From Bacteroidota bacterium (GTDB taxonomy: Bacteria > Bacteroidota > Bacteroidia > Flavobacteriales > Weeksellaceae): 64,000 nucleotides of DNA. The stretch is from assembly GCA_023458535.1 (NCBI GenBank), contig JAEWYW010000039.1, positions 50,368-114,367 on the forward strand, given 5' to 3'. Made by a program: the position numbers and the translations under genes. This document shows, in pieces, positions 1 through 9,235 of the stretch (position 1 is its first letter; each line of letters starts with the position of its first letter). A model generated the notes under the pieces. That model was given only the letters and a program-made list of their open reading frames with translations. It searched no databases and was not told where the DNA came from.

Positions 1-1167
1 TACCATATCTTTTTGAATTTGCAGTATAGATGAATTGAACAATTCATTTATGTACCTTACATCAGCTTTGCTTTTGTCTATTTTCACACGAATTAAATAC
101 GAGGCGAACGTGTATTTACCACTTTCATTAAATATTGCTGTTTTACCAACCAATTCCTTACTATTGGTACGATTAAAAAGTAAATCTTTTTTATTTAGAA
201 TAAACTTTTCAAAAGAAATATCATCCTTTAAATATTTAATATCATTAAGTCTCAATTCAGCATTATTGATGTTATTCATTCTTAATATAGGTAATCCTAA
301 ATCTTCTTTAGAAGCCTTTTCTGATAAACCATATTGATAAGATTCAATTACCTCTTTTAATTTTATAAGGTTATATTTTCCAGAATCTAAAAAATTTAAT
401 TTTGAATATTTGGATAGATAGTCAATAGCCCAACGATCTATTTTATTAAAACTAATTGTTCTTAATAGTTTAGAAGTTTTTTGAATTTCAACATTTTTGG
501 ACAATCCCAATTCAGTAAACAAGTACTGCTCAATTTCTTGATCGATGTTATTTGCTTCAATAGCTAATTGATTTGCTTCATTAATTTTAGCAAAATATGC
601 ATCTATAATTTCTTGTTGTTCTTGGAGAGTTGGTAAGGGAATATGTATTTCTTCTAATAATTGATCTGGGCGAATATATTTTCTATTCGTTGTACCAGTT
701 ACAAAGCTATCTAGATAGGAATGTATTTTCTTAGATGTAAATAATAGCTGTAAAAAGTCAACATTTATTTTATCTGTATCTATTTCAGCAAAAGTCATAT
801 TTGAAGAACCAAATCCATCAGAAAGTTTATCATTTACGACTCCAAAAGCACCATTTTTAGTATCAACTTTACACCAAAATAAATGATTTGGTTTTGCCTT
901 ATAGTATTCCTTCATCTTTAAGTCTTTACCTAAAGATTCTCTATTTAAATAAACACCTTTACCATAAGAGCGGACACCTAAAATTTTATATTTTTTCTCA
1001 TCTTCAATCTTAACTTTTTCAATAGATGCTTTAGACAAAAAATTACCAAATAAAACTTGATTAAATTTAGGATTGAAGATAGTCTCATTTGTTAAATAGA
1101 ATTTTGCATCCCACTTATTCAAATTAGAATATAAAATAAAATGTAACTTCCTTTGACTTGTTTCCAT
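1..1167 (-). CDS. hsdS: Restriction-modification specificity subunit HsdS (3' end cut by the window)
   Basis: Open frame of 389 codons running off the left edge; its ATG overlaps the methylase stop in TAATG, so the two genes are translationally coupled. It would supply the DNA target-recognition subunit. The layout is that of HsdS: a first target-recognition domain, then a central conserved segment with PLPTLQEQQEII and a helical spacer (about residues 190-230), then a second domain containing LPILRMNN. The C-terminal spacer is missing. HsdS assignment follows the family pattern and the position after an N-6 adenine methylase. Whether it serves a type I or a type IIB-like enzyme depends on whether an hsdR gene follows outside the window. 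Confidence 0.88.
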   Translation of the reverse strand, partial: METSQRKLHFILYSNLNKWDAKFYLTNETIFNPKFNQVLFGNFLSKASIEKVKIEDEKKYKILGVRSYGKGVYLNRESLGKDLKMKEYYKAKPNHLFWCKVDTKNGAFGVVNDKLSDGFGSSNMTFAEIDTDKINVDFLQLLFTSKKIHSYLDSFVTGTTNRKYIRPDQLLEEIHIPLPTLQEQQEIIDAYFAKINEANQLAIEANNIDQEIEQYLFTELGLSKNVEIQKTSKLLRTISFNKIDRWAIDYLSKYSKLNFLDSGKYNLIKLKEVIESYQYGLSEKASKEDLGLPILRMNNINNAELRLNDIKYLKDDISFEKFILNKKDLLFNRTNSKELVGKTAIFNESGKYTFASYLIRVKIDKSKADVRYINELFNSSILQIQKDMV

Positions 1168-3425
1168 TAGTTATAAAAGATTTCAGGTTCAGTCATAACA
1201 TTATTTTCCGCTACAGGAATACGATAAATTTTATTTTCTATCACTTCGTATTGAATGTCTTTTAGCAAGGTTTGCCACAATTTATTTTCTGTACGGTATT
1301 GCTTAAATTCTTCGGCTAAAGGCTCTAAATCGTTTTCAATTTTAGCACCAGTAGTACTAATACCTGCCTTTTCTACTTCGGCAATCGGAATTTGGTAATT
1401 GAATTTTTCTTTTATTACTGCTTTTATTTCCGTTTCGATTTTGTTTTCAATTGCTTTATGTTCCGCTTTTAACTCTTTTTTCTCATCGGCAGATAATCCT
1501 TCTTTTCCTTTCTTAGCTAACTCTTCTTCAATTTCTTTTGAACGATTTTTGTAAATATCTTTTACTTTTTCACTAGCCTCTTTTACGATGGTATTATATT
1601 CTTTTTCTTCTTCTTCTGTAAATTTTTTAAAAAATAATAAACTTGGCTTTACTGTTGCCCCACTTGCAATGAACACATCTTGTGGAATAGAAGTAATCAA
1701 AATAATTTTAGCTTTCCCTTCTACAAAATCACGGACTTTTTGCAAATTGGTATTATTTAAAACACCTTCTGGTAAAACAATACCCATACGTCCACCTGGT
1801 CGTAAAAGATTTAAACAACGTTCAATGAATAATACTTCAGTAAGTGTACTCATTTTCCCTGTTTCAAATAAATTTAATAACGGTTTATCGATATTGTTGT
1901 TGACTTGTTTCAATGCTTCGTCGTAAGAAGATCCGTAAATTTTTCTATATTTTTCGATACGTTCTTCATCTGTATACTTATCATCTTCTGTAATTTTTAA
2001 AGTCTTTTCAACACGTGCACCAAATGGTGGATTGGTTAAGATAACATCAAAACGATTCTCGAAAATACCATTAACATTTAATAATCCATCATTATGATGT
2101 ACGCCACCGTGACCATCACCATGCATAATCATATTCATTTTTGCGGTACGACTCATTCGAGGATTGGCATCCGTCCCATAAATACAAATTCTACTTAATT
2201 TGTATAATCTACCTTTATCATTGTTTATATCTAGTTCTGCATTTAATTTGGTGAACAAATCTGTCACCTGATCGTCAACTTTTACTTTCTCCTTTTCAGA
2301 AAGTTTTTCATAATCTTCGGTGTAATATTGTTCTTTGATTTTGTCTTTTGCTATCTGAATCTCATCTTCAATCTTCGCACGAATGTATTCAAAAGCTTTA
2401 ATTAAAAAACCACCAGAACCACAACAAGGATCACAAATGGTCTCACCTTCTTGCGGATCTAATACTTCAACCATAAAATCGACAACCGTACGAGGAGTAA
2501 AAAATTGCCCTAGTTCTCCTCGAAAAGTTCGACCTAAGAATTGCTCGAAAGCAATTCCTTTAACGTCATCAGACGTCGTAGAAAGATTATAAATCTGTAA
2601 TTCTTTTACGATGGCTTCAAAACTGTTTTCTCTGATCCGAATTATTTCAGTTGGTTCAAATAAATCATCATCTTTAAAGTTTTTCTTAACATTGGTAAAC
2701 AAAGCTTGATAAAATAATTCTTCTTTATTTATTATAGAAGATAAATAATTAGTCTTCTCTTTTTCATAAACTTCTAAATTAAAAATATTTCCTTCATTAT
2801 TTTTTCTTTCATATAATGTCTTTATAAATAGGATTTTAGAAATTTCATCAAAGGCTGCCTCAGGTGATAATTTATCATTATTGCGAATAATGTTATGGCA
2901 TTTAAATAACGTTTTACTAAAATCTTCTCTTAAAAATTCATTAGTCTTTTGTAATAGTTCTCCGATTTTTGATTCACTTTGGGCTTCTTCATTATTTGGA
3001 ATATCTAATATTTCTTCTGTGTTTAAAGTATTTGTTTTGAATGTTTTAGAAAATATTTTGGTTTGCTTTGAATTAGTAGCAACAAAAAATTCGGCTCCTA
3101 TATTTTTAGATAAATTAATACCTTTAAAATAATCTTCTTTTCTAATTACTATACTATCAGATTTACACTCAATGACTATTAAAGGTTTGTTATTATTTAT
3201 CTTTTCTTCTAAATTTCTCCAAACAACTATATCATATTTAATCGAATCTAAATTTATTGATTTAAATTTACTTGAATAATCTTGCTCTATTTGATTAAGA
3301 TTATATCCATATGAATTAACTAACCTAACAATATAATTTTGCCTTACCTCTTCTTCTGGCTTCAATACTAACCATTTATCTTTTAAAGGAGCATAAATCT
3401 TGTTGTCTTTAATTTGAACTTCCAT
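1167..3425 (-). CDS. hsdM: N-6 adenine DNA methylase with N-terminal HsdR_N-like nuclease domain
   Basis: 752 residues, longer than a typical HsdM (about 500). The C-terminal two thirds is an HsdM-type methylase: FGQFFTP-like region near 305-311 (LGQFFTPRTVV), SAM-binding motif I DPCCGSGGF at about 332-340, and catalytic NPPF at about 465-468. The N-terminal 130 residues resemble the HsdR N-terminal PD-(D/E)xK fold: Asp65 in KYDIVVW and PLIVIECK with Glu86-x-Lys88. So one chain may carry cleavage and methylation, with the adjacent HsdS giving specificity, as in BcgI-type (type IIB) enzymes. Whether the nuclease is active is inference. The start overlaps the upstream regulator by 17 nt. Confidence 0.9.
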   Translation of the reverse strand: MEVQIKDNKIYAPLKDKWLVLKPEEEVRQNYIVRLVNSYGYNLNQIEQDYSSKFKSINLDSIKYDIVVWRNLEEKINNNKPLIVIECKSDSIVIRKEDYFKGINLSKNIGAEFFVATNSKQTKIFSKTFKTNTLNTEEILDIPNNEEAQSESKIGELLQKTNEFLREDFSKTLFKCHNIIRNNDKLSPEAAFDEISKILFIKTLYERKNNEGNIFNLEVYEKEKTNYLSSIINKEELFYQALFTNVKKNFKDDDLFEPTEIIRIRENSFEAIVKELQIYNLSTTSDDVKGIAFEQFLGRTFRGELGQFFTPRTVVDFMVEVLDPQEGETICDPCCGSGGFLIKAFEYIRAKIEDEIQIAKDKIKEQYYTEDYEKLSEKEKVKVDDQVTDLFTKLNAELDINNDKGRLYKLSRICIYGTDANPRMSRTAKMNMIMHGDGHGGVHHNDGLLNVNGIFENRFDVILTNPPFGARVEKTLKITEDDKYTDEERIEKYRKIYGSSYDEALKQVNNNIDKPLLNLFETGKMSTLTEVLFIERCLNLLRPGGRMGIVLPEGVLNNTNLQKVRDFVEGKAKIILITSIPQDVFIASGATVKPSLLFFKKFTEEEEKEYNTIVKEASEKVKDIYKNRSKEIEEELAKKGKEGLSADEKKELKAEHKAIENKIETEIKAVIKEKFNYQIPIAEVEKAGISTTGAKIENDLEPLAEEFKQYRTENKLWQTLLKDIQYEVIENKIYRIPVAENNVMTEPEIFYN

Positions 3426-3645
3426 TGTATATTGTTGAGTTTAACAATTCTTTAATATCAATTTTTAATAATTGGGCAATTTGTGACATGGTTTCAACAG
3501 AGGGCTGTATTTCATTACGACACCACCTAGAAACAGTTGTTTCAGATTTATTTAATTGGTTTGCAAGCCATTTACTTGTTTTTTGCTGTTCAGCCAGTAC
3601 CGCTTTTAGTCTATTAATAGGTATTTCTTGCATAGAAATATACAT
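3409..3645 (-). CDS. XRE-family HTH regulator of the restriction-modification operon
   Basis: 78-residue Cro/C1-type helix-turn-helix protein. The HTH covers most of the chain: KTSKWLANQLNKSETTVSRW and then IQPSVETMSQIAQLLKID. It overlaps the methylase gene by 17 nt, the usual place for a controller (C) protein that delays nuclease expression after transfer. The start at 3645 (MYISMQEIP) is preferred because a perfect 12-bp inverted repeat ends 16 nt upstream; a start at 3633 is also possible. A longer in-frame extension to 3672 would run through that repeat and is less likely. Confidence 0.8.
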   Translation of the reverse strand: MYISMQEIPINRLKAVLAEQQKTSKWLANQLNKSETTVSRWCRNEIQPSVETMSQIAQLLKIDIKELLNSTIYNGSSN

Positions 3646-3660
3646 TTTGTGTAAAGGTAA

Positions 3661-3686
3661 AAAGACTTGCATAAATGCAAGTCTTT
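3661..3686. promoter_or_regulatory. 12-bp inverted repeat upstream of the RM regulator
   Basis: AAAGACTTGCAT and its exact complement ATGCAAGTCTTT are separated by two bases. It lies 16 nt before the regulator start, where C-protein or XRE operators sit. The plus strand continues with three more T residues after the right arm, so it could also act as a terminator, but no plus-strand gene ends here. Operator role is inference. Confidence 0.5.
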
Positions 3687-3763
3687 TTTATGAAATTTTA
3701 TTCGAATAAAAAAATTAATATTTCAATTACATTAAATTAACTGTAATTTTCACAATGAAATAT

Positions 3764-4063
3764 TTACAATTCAAACAATCTTAGTGGCTTAATAGTAATA
3801 ATCAATTTTGTGTCTCCATTCTCTGATACAAGCCCTTTTTTGTCAATAATTTTAAATAGATCATTATCAAAATCTTTTATGATATCTCTTTCTGGTTCAG
3901 AACAATTTGCTCGAAACTCAAAATACTCATTTTTGTTTAAAAGTATTAATAAATCTTTTGTTTTTTCAAGGAAAAAATCATAACCTTTTCCCTCAATCCA
4001 GTATTTTCTAGAATCTTCTGATAAAAATGTATTTGAAAGTTCAAATTTTATAACAATATCCAT
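3764..4063 (-). CDS. Hypothetical protein in element cargo region
   Basis: 99 residues, acidic, with no signal peptide or membrane segment and no family I recognise. It begins MDIVIKFELSNTFLSED and ends with a strand-like ITIKPLRLFEL. It lies between the RM operon and the GIY-YIG-like genes on the same strand. The AT-rich composition matches neighbouring element genes. The frame is open and the opposite strand offers nothing better, so it is probably real; function unknown. Confidence 0.55.
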   Translation of the reverse strand: MDIVIKFELSNTFLSEDSRKYWIEGKGYDFFLEKTKDLLILLNKNEYFEFRANCSEPERDIIKDFDNDLFKIIDKKGLVSENGDTKLIITIKPLRLFEL

Positions 4064-4093
4064 ATCTGTATTTTTTATTTTATAAATCTATTA

Positions 4094-4210
4094 CTATTCT
4101 CTTGAATACCCAAAAAGTAAGGAATCTATTTCAGCTCTTTGTTGCTTATAATAATCTGAAGTTTTCAGATCTATTTCATAGGAGATCCTTTCCAATTTTT
4201 TATTCTGCAT
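4094..4210 (-). CDS. Possible 38-residue protein
   Basis: Minus-strand frame beginning MQNKKLERISYEID, polar with a helical and charged composition (YYKQQRAEID), ending 30 nt before the next minus-strand gene. A 62-codon plus-strand frame over the same bases has a less protein-like composition. There is no recognisable family. It may be a small element gene or the tail of a decayed one. Confidence 0.25.
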   Translation of the reverse strand: MQNKKLERISYEIDLKTSDYYKQQRAEIDSLLFGYSRE

Positions 4211-4353
4211 TTGTAAAAAATAGAATATTCATAAAACCGCTACAAAATGGACGATCAGTAGCAAAATTATTTAATGTCGTTTATTTATAATTTTCATTTT
4301 ATGATTTTGCTTTTTTTGATAGATAGTTTTTGATGTAATTGACAAACATTAGA

Positions 4354-5202
4354 TTATAATAAACTTTTAGCTTTTTGAAGACAAAACATCATCTTTTCAT
4401 CTCTTAAATTTAAAGGTATTATATTGTCAAAAGTCCTTAGTTTTGTTTCAATAGCTTCCCATAGGTCTTTATTTTCATCCGGTTCAATTGTTATTTTGCT
4501 TTGTTGTCTAAACTTAATCGTTCTAATTTTAGATAAAATATGGTTAGAGTTCGAAATTATCTCTAAGTTCTTAAACTGATAAATTTCGGTTGATTGTAAA
4601 GCTTCTTGTAATAACATTAATTCTAATTGATTACGATTCTTAATTAGAACTGTTTTCGCAAACTCTTTTATTATTTCATTATCTACTACTAAAATATAAC
4701 TTATATGACCACAATTATTTAGCTTTAAATCATTAATCCCTTTTAAATACAATCGGCAAGTACGTGAAAAACTAACTTTCTTCTCAAATTCTGGAAGCGA
4801 TAATTTTTGGAAATAAGTATTTGTTATTTGTCTGTAAAAACTCCATCTATTTTCAGCATTTTTATGAATATACTCCAATTTAAAGAAGTCTGTTTTGATT
4901 CCTTCGATCGTATCTTCAACAATATCTATTACCGTTGTAAGCGGTAGCATTGTATATTCATGTCTTCCAAAAACAATATAATCCCAGAGCCTCCACTTAA
5001 CCACTTGTTCAATTAACTCCGCCTGCCAACGAAAATTAAAATCGTATGTCTTAACAAGATAAAAAGGTTGATTAAGAAATTCTTCATCATATTTTTTTTC
5101 TCTTCTTTGCCAATTATTAGTTATTCCAAATTTTACAAAATCATTGATTGCAAGAACGTACAAAATCGTTTTTACATTCCATTTTATATCTTCTGTTTTC
5201 AA
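4354..5202 (-). CDS. GIY-YIG/T5orf172-like N-terminal domain protein
   Basis: 282 residues. Residues 13-50 (ILYVLAINDFVKFGITNNWQ followed by RR) fit the start of the T5orf172/GIY-YIG nuclease fold: Y-V-x-hydrophobic, then VKFGIT and an Arg. A Glu in AELIEQVVKWRL about 35 residues further matches the conserved acidic position. The remaining 200 residues are helical, charged and unrecognised. It is a paralogue in architecture of the 200-residue protein at 5648-6250. Function on the element (DNA nicking, defence or homing) is unknown, and catalytic competence is uncertain. Confidence 0.5.
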   Translation of the reverse strand: MKTEDIKWNVKTILYVLAINDFVKFGITNNWQRREKKYDEEFLNQPFYLVKTYDFNFRWQAELIEQVVKWRLWDYIVFGRHEYTMLPLTTVIDIVEDTIEGIKTDFFKLEYIHKNAENRWSFYRQITNTYFQKLSLPEFEKKVSFSRTCRLYLKGINDLKLNNCGHISYILVVDNEIIKEFAKTVLIKNRNQLELMLLQEALQSTEIYQFKNLEIISNSNHILSKIRTIKFRQQSKITIEPDENKDLWEAIETKLRTFDNIIPLNLRDEKMMFCLQKAKSLL

Positions 5203-5455
5203 AATAATACGTTTTTACTTTATAATTAATGTTGTACTCTTCAATCTCACACACTAAGGTTGGTGGGAATAATTGAAAAAATAAAATTGTTTAAAGATAA
5301 GTCGTATAAAATAACAAAAAATGATTTTGTTGTTTGGAAAAATATGACATTCTTTTAGCCTTTAATAACAATTATTCTTGCAAAGTTTGAATTAAACAAT
5401 TTTCCTAAAAGCAAAATGCATCGGAATATGCACTTTGTTTTATAATTAGAGTTCT

Positions 5456-5635
5456 CTAAAATTTTAAATTTTTTAAAACAAGTAAACAAAAAATTATAGA
5501 TATTGCTAAAAAAAACAAATCACTTTTTTTAGCCCTATTTCTCCAATATTGAATACTATAATAAACTAACAAAAAAATTGCTGCAATTACCATGGCACTT
5601 GGTATTACCGTTTGAAATATTTGGATTGTAAACAT
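5456..5635 (-). CDS. Small membrane protein (59 residues)
   Basis: Begins MFTIQIFQTVIPSAMVIAAI, then a polar linker (QYWRNRAKKSD), then a second hydrophobic segment (FFLAISIIFCLLVL). This gives two predicted membrane helices with the positive linker probably cytoplasmic. The stop is a TAG at 5456-5458. It sits 12 nt downstream of the GIY-YIG-like gene at 5648 on the same strand and is therefore probably co-transcribed. It is too short for usual ORF thresholds and matches no family I know. The 253 bases from 5203 to 5455 hold no other gene I can see. Confidence 0.55.
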   Translation of the reverse strand: MFTIQIFQTVIPSAMVIAAIFLLVYYSIQYWRNRAKKSDLFFLAISIIFCLLVLKNLKF

Positions 5636-5647
5636 AATTTTGATTTT

Positions 5648-6250
5648 TTAAAAAATGTATCTGTATTCAATTTCTAACTTATATAACAAACTTTTTACAA
5701 GCTTTAATTCTTCGTCTGGAAAGTACCAAATATATTGTCGGTCATTATAGAAAAATCTGAAGGTTTGAGAATCCAAATAACAAAGTTCTCCAGCTTTGAA
5801 CATATTTAATATTTTAATGGAAAGGTATTTTATACTTCCAGTCATGTTGTAAGATTTGTAACAACCCTTTGAAATTGTTATATGTTTTTTTTGTTTCTCA
5901 ATTTCCTCGAAAATTTCTGCCATTTTTTGCTCAAGTTCATTGTCTTCTTTAGTAAAATAGGATGTCAAAAATAGCTTTAATTCAAAATCATCAAAATGGC
6001 TGCGACACACTATGAAATCAAAAAATTCTTTTGCAATTCCCTGATAATAAAACCATTCACCATTAATTTTTTGTTCCTTTAAGATATTTAACAACTTTCT
6101 TTCATAATGACCGCTCCATTGAAATATTTTACTATAAATTTCACTATCTAAAATTCCTGCAGATGATAGAATTCCTTTTATTCTTATTTCGGCATTTTTT
6201 GAACGACCTACTTTTATTCGGTTTTCATGTTTTAAAATATATAAATCCAT
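5648..6250 (-). CDS. GIY-YIG/T5orf172 family protein
   Basis: 200 residues. The N-terminal 75 match the T5orf172 (Mug113-like) version of the GIY-YIG nuclease fold: MDLYILKHENRIKVGRSKN, then an Arg-containing helix, YERKLLNIL with the family Glu, and the closing GEWFY. The C-terminal half is helical and may bind DNA or a partner. The start codon overlaps the coupling-protein stop in TAATG, which ties it to the mobilization operon. These domains occur in phage and mobile-element proteins and in some defence proteins; the role here is not known. Confidence 0.65.
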   Translation of the reverse strand: MDLYILKHENRIKVGRSKNAEIRIKGILSSAGILDSEIYSKIFQWSGHYERKLLNILKEQKINGEWFYYQGIAKEFFDFIVCRSHFDDFELKLFLTSYFTKEDNELEQKMAEIFEEIEKQKKHITISKGCYKSYNMTGSIKYLSIKILNMFKAGELCYLDSQTFRFFYNDRQYIWYFPDEELKLVKSLLYKLEIEYRYIF

Positions 6251-8079
6251 TATTCTAAAATTTGTTTTGTTTCATGTATAATTCTGAAGTAATTTTCTGT
6301 CATTTCTTGTTCTGTAACAAGCGTCTTTTTATTATGTTCACTTTTTGCAAAGTCTTCTAAAAATTGAGTTTTTAAAAATTCTTTTGGCTGTCCTTCAGCA
6401 ATAATTCCGTAAAATTCTCCAGGATTAGAATTGATTAAATCACTTACTTTTACTCTATCTCTTTCCTGTATTGTTTCGCTTTTACCTTTGTTTTGATTAC
6501 TTTGAGTATGGATAATTGTTCCGCCAGTTCCATAGCCAGTATTTTTGTTTACAAACAATCTATCTTCCTTTGAGAACAGGTTTTTGACCATTTCCGCAGT
6601 TTTTCCATTGGTAACTCTTCCAAAGAATTGATTACCAAGATTTGAAATAATTATCTGAGCTTTATCTTGTCCGTAATTATCCACTAATTGACTAAAATCT
6701 TGAACTCCAAAAATGGTGGCTATTTTATTACTTCTTGCTGTTGCAGGTATTTGCTCAATATTCGGAATGTAAATGGTTGGTGCTTCGTCTAAGAGAACAA
6801 CACTCTTTTGTTGATTAGGTTTATTCATTTGCCTCATTCCTACTGAAATAATTAATGAAATTATAGGAGCATAAACCTGTGGTAAAGTGCTATCATTTCC
6901 GACACATAAAAAGGTTGGATTTTCGGGATTGTTCAAATTCAAATCGAGGTCATTTCCAGATAAAATCCAAAAAACATCTTTTGAGTTTAATTGAGCAACT
7001 GCTGTTTGAATCGTTGATAATATCCCCGCAACTTGGTTCTGTGCCTCATTCTCGAGTGACTGTTTCAATGTTGAAACCATACCACCTGCTTCATAATTCT
7101 GTGAAATTTTTAACAATAATAATTTGATGTCAGAATGCAGTAATAAGCTAATTACATGGGGTAAAGTGCAATATTGAGGATGTTCTTCTTTCAACCACCA
7201 AATCACCCCTGCAATAATCATCTTTGTGTTATTACTCCAAAAATCCGCTTTCTTAATACTCTCGGGAATAAGGTTATTTACTAACGCCTGAGAATATTCA
7301 ATGGCAATAACGCTTTTCGTTAAATAATTGGGAGCAATTGGATTAATTCTATCGCTTTGATGTGGATTCTTAAAATCTACATTTTTAAATTTCACATTAG
7401 AATTTAGATAACTCCACCTAATTTTTTCGGTAAGGTCTGGGCTTTTAAAATCATAAAGGATTCCTGTATATTCTTGTTCTGCAATTTGTTTAATTATTGG
7501 CTCGAAAATACTTGCACTTTTACCCGAACCTGCTCCTCCTTGAACATAAATTCCACGAAATGGATTTTCAAGAGTTATAACTCCATTCTCAGTTTTGAAA
7601 TTTAAACTGTCTGATTTTACTTTTTTTGAGAAGTTCGTCTTATCGATTTTGGTTTTTCCCTTGTTACGATTCAAAATGTCTTTAGAAATTAATACCAAAG
7701 ACAGAAATAATGGACAGAAACTATAAATTGCTCCTGCTTTTGCTCCAAATTTTTGATATGTGAATTGCAAAACAATTCCTACCGAAAAACTGAAAATTAA
7801 GTTGACAATTCCAACCCACATTATACCAGTAAGGATATTATCAAATTTCCCCATTTTATACACTATATGCCACATAGACAATGCTATTAAACTTATTGCA
7901 ATTGATAAATCAAAAGGCATTTCTAATATCATTTTCAAAAAGAAAATTTTCGTATTTGACGGAAGAAAAAGCTTGATGATTGGACTAAAAACCATCATCA
8001 AATTATAAGTTACTAAAAACGCAACCATTAAAAATAGAAATGGTTTTATTATTTGTGTTAAACAACCTGTAGGATTCAT
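6250..8079 (-). CDS. VirD4/TraG-type conjugative coupling protein
   Basis: 609 residues. Four hydrophobic segments in the first 135 residues anchor it in the inner membrane. Walker A GGAGSGKS lies at about 181-188 and Walker B SVVLLDEAP at about 430-440. This is the ATPase that brings the relaxase-DNA complex to a type IV secretion channel. It lies directly after the relaxase gene (19-nt gap). No VirB/Tra channel genes are visible, so the element may rely on another conjugative element's channel while bringing its own coupling protein. The TraG/VirD4 family call is strong; the helper dependence is inference. Confidence 0.9.
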   Translation of the reverse strand: MNPTGCLTQIIKPFLFLMVAFLVTYNLMMVFSPIIKLFLPSNTKIFFLKMILEMPFDLSIAISLIALSMWHIVYKMGKFDNILTGIMWVGIVNLIFSFSVGIVLQFTYQKFGAKAGAIYSFCPLFLSLVLISKDILNRNKGKTKIDKTNFSKKVKSDSLNFKTENGVITLENPFRGIYVQGGAGSGKSASIFEPIIKQIAEQEYTGILYDFKSPDLTEKIRWSYLNSNVKFKNVDFKNPHQSDRINPIAPNYLTKSVIAIEYSQALVNNLIPESIKKADFWSNNTKMIIAGVIWWLKEEHPQYCTLPHVISLLLHSDIKLLLLKISQNYEAGGMVSTLKQSLENEAQNQVAGILSTIQTAVAQLNSKDVFWILSGNDLDLNLNNPENPTFLCVGNDSTLPQVYAPIISLIISVGMRQMNKPNQQKSVVLLDEAPTIYIPNIEQIPATARSNKIATIFGVQDFSQLVDNYGQDKAQIIISNLGNQFFGRVTNGKTAEMVKNLFSKEDRLFVNKNTGYGTGGTIIHTQSNQNKGKSETIQERDRVKVSDLINSNPGEFYGIIAEGQPKEFLKTQFLEDFAKSEHNKKTLVTEQEMTENYFRIIHETKQILE

Positions 8080-8098
8080 TTTTTATTCTATTTAAGGT

Positions 8099-9235
8099 TT
8101 AAATTTCTATTGATTTACTATTGTTCAAGTTCTTATCAAGATTCAGTTTTGATATCTCTTCTATTTGTGTCGCCATTATTTGTCTAATCTCGATATCTAA
8201 TGAAAATTCATAAGTGCGGTTTTTTAAAAACTCTTCTTTTAACTGAGTAAAAGTTTTCTTTTTTCCAACTTGTAAAACATCCGCAACCCCAATTTTCAAA
8301 TCTTTTGTGCCTGATTCTAAGAGTTTTTCAGATTTGTAAATTCCTAAATCGGTGATTTTTCCAGTTTTGTTTTTTATAATAGAAACATCATAGCCTAAAG
8401 AATTCATATAACCTGTGTATTTGGAAGATGATTGAGGGTTTAATTTCATTACCTTCTTATGAGCTTCAAAGATTCTCGAAGTCTTTTCTGTCATTACCAA
8501 ATCATATTTTAGAGTCTTTTGAACTTCTGAAGAAATAGACCTTTTAACATCCGATAGCTTAAATTCATTTTCAGAATTTCTTTCTTTAATTCTAAAACCT
8601 TGTAATTTTCCTGCTCGATTAATTGTAGGCTTAATTTCATATCCAACCGATTTCATGTATTCCATGTATTTTGAAATGCTTTTAGGCTTTAAACTCATCA
8701 CTTGTTTATGAGCTTCAAACATTTTTTGTTTTATCTCTTTGAACTGATTCAAGGCATTTTCTCTTTTAGCCTCCATAATATCTTTTGCAGAAATAAGTCC
8801 TCGTTCCTTTGCAATTTTATGCACAGCATCGTGAGATTTTAGCACCAAATAATTATCCTTCATCGCCGTTTTATTTCCGACTATACGATTTATCAAGAGA
8901 TGCACATGTTTGTGATTACGCTCTGTGTGAACTATTGCCAAATAAGCTTGTTTTTCTGGATCTACTCCTATTCGTCTCATAAAATCCTGACTGATTTCTT
9001 TCAATTCTTTATCTGTAAGCTTTTGACCGTCTTTTGGGTCTGGACTTATATAAGCGGTGATAAATTTCTTTTGACAATTAACATTTTCAGATTGTTGCAT
9101 TCTAAAGCTTTGCATAATTTCCGTAGAAGTTTCCCCGTACAATAAGTTTCTATCCAATTCATAACCTTTATGTTCTGCAATTAAATAATCCACTCCTTGC
9201 GAACTTCCTTTTATAGATTTTGCACTTGCTGTCAT
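8099..9235 (-). CDS. Relaxase / mobilization nuclease
   Basis: 378 residues. The N-terminal relaxase domain has the metal-binding histidine motif in HTERNHKHVHLLINRI (His103, His110, His112 and Asn116). It would nick oriT and lead the strand during transfer. The C-terminal half contains two copies of a 45-residue unit, about 173-217 and 256-300, each starting FEAHKxVMxLxP and including SKYxxYMxSxGY. Such units may bind DNA. The start overlaps the MobC stop by four bases (ATGA). Bacteroidetes mobilizable elements typically carry this MobC-relaxase-coupling protein order. Confidence 0.9.
   Translation of the reverse strand: MTASAKSIKGSSQGVDYLIAEHKGYELDRNLLYGETSTEIMQSFRMQQSENVNCQKKFITAYISPDPKDGQKLTDKELKEISQDFMRRIGVDPEKQAYLAIVHTERNHKHVHLLINRIVGNKTAMKDNYLVLKSHDAVHKIAKERGLISAKDIMEAKRENALNQFKEIKQKMFEAHKQVMSLKPKSISKYMEYMKSVGYEIKPTINRAGKLQGFRIKERNSENEFKLSDVKRSISSEVQKTLKYDLVMTEKTSRIFEAHKKVMKLNPQSSSKYTGYMNSLGYDVSIIKNKTGKITDLGIYKSEKLLESGTKDLKIGVADVLQVGKKKTFTQLKEEFLKNRTYEFSLDIEIRQIMATQIEEISKLNLDKNLNNSKSIEI

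Noticed and set aside
4102..4290. Plus-strand frame of 62 codons
   Set aside because: No family and composition unlike a protein; a 38-codon minus-strand frame on the strand of its neighbours is at least as good.
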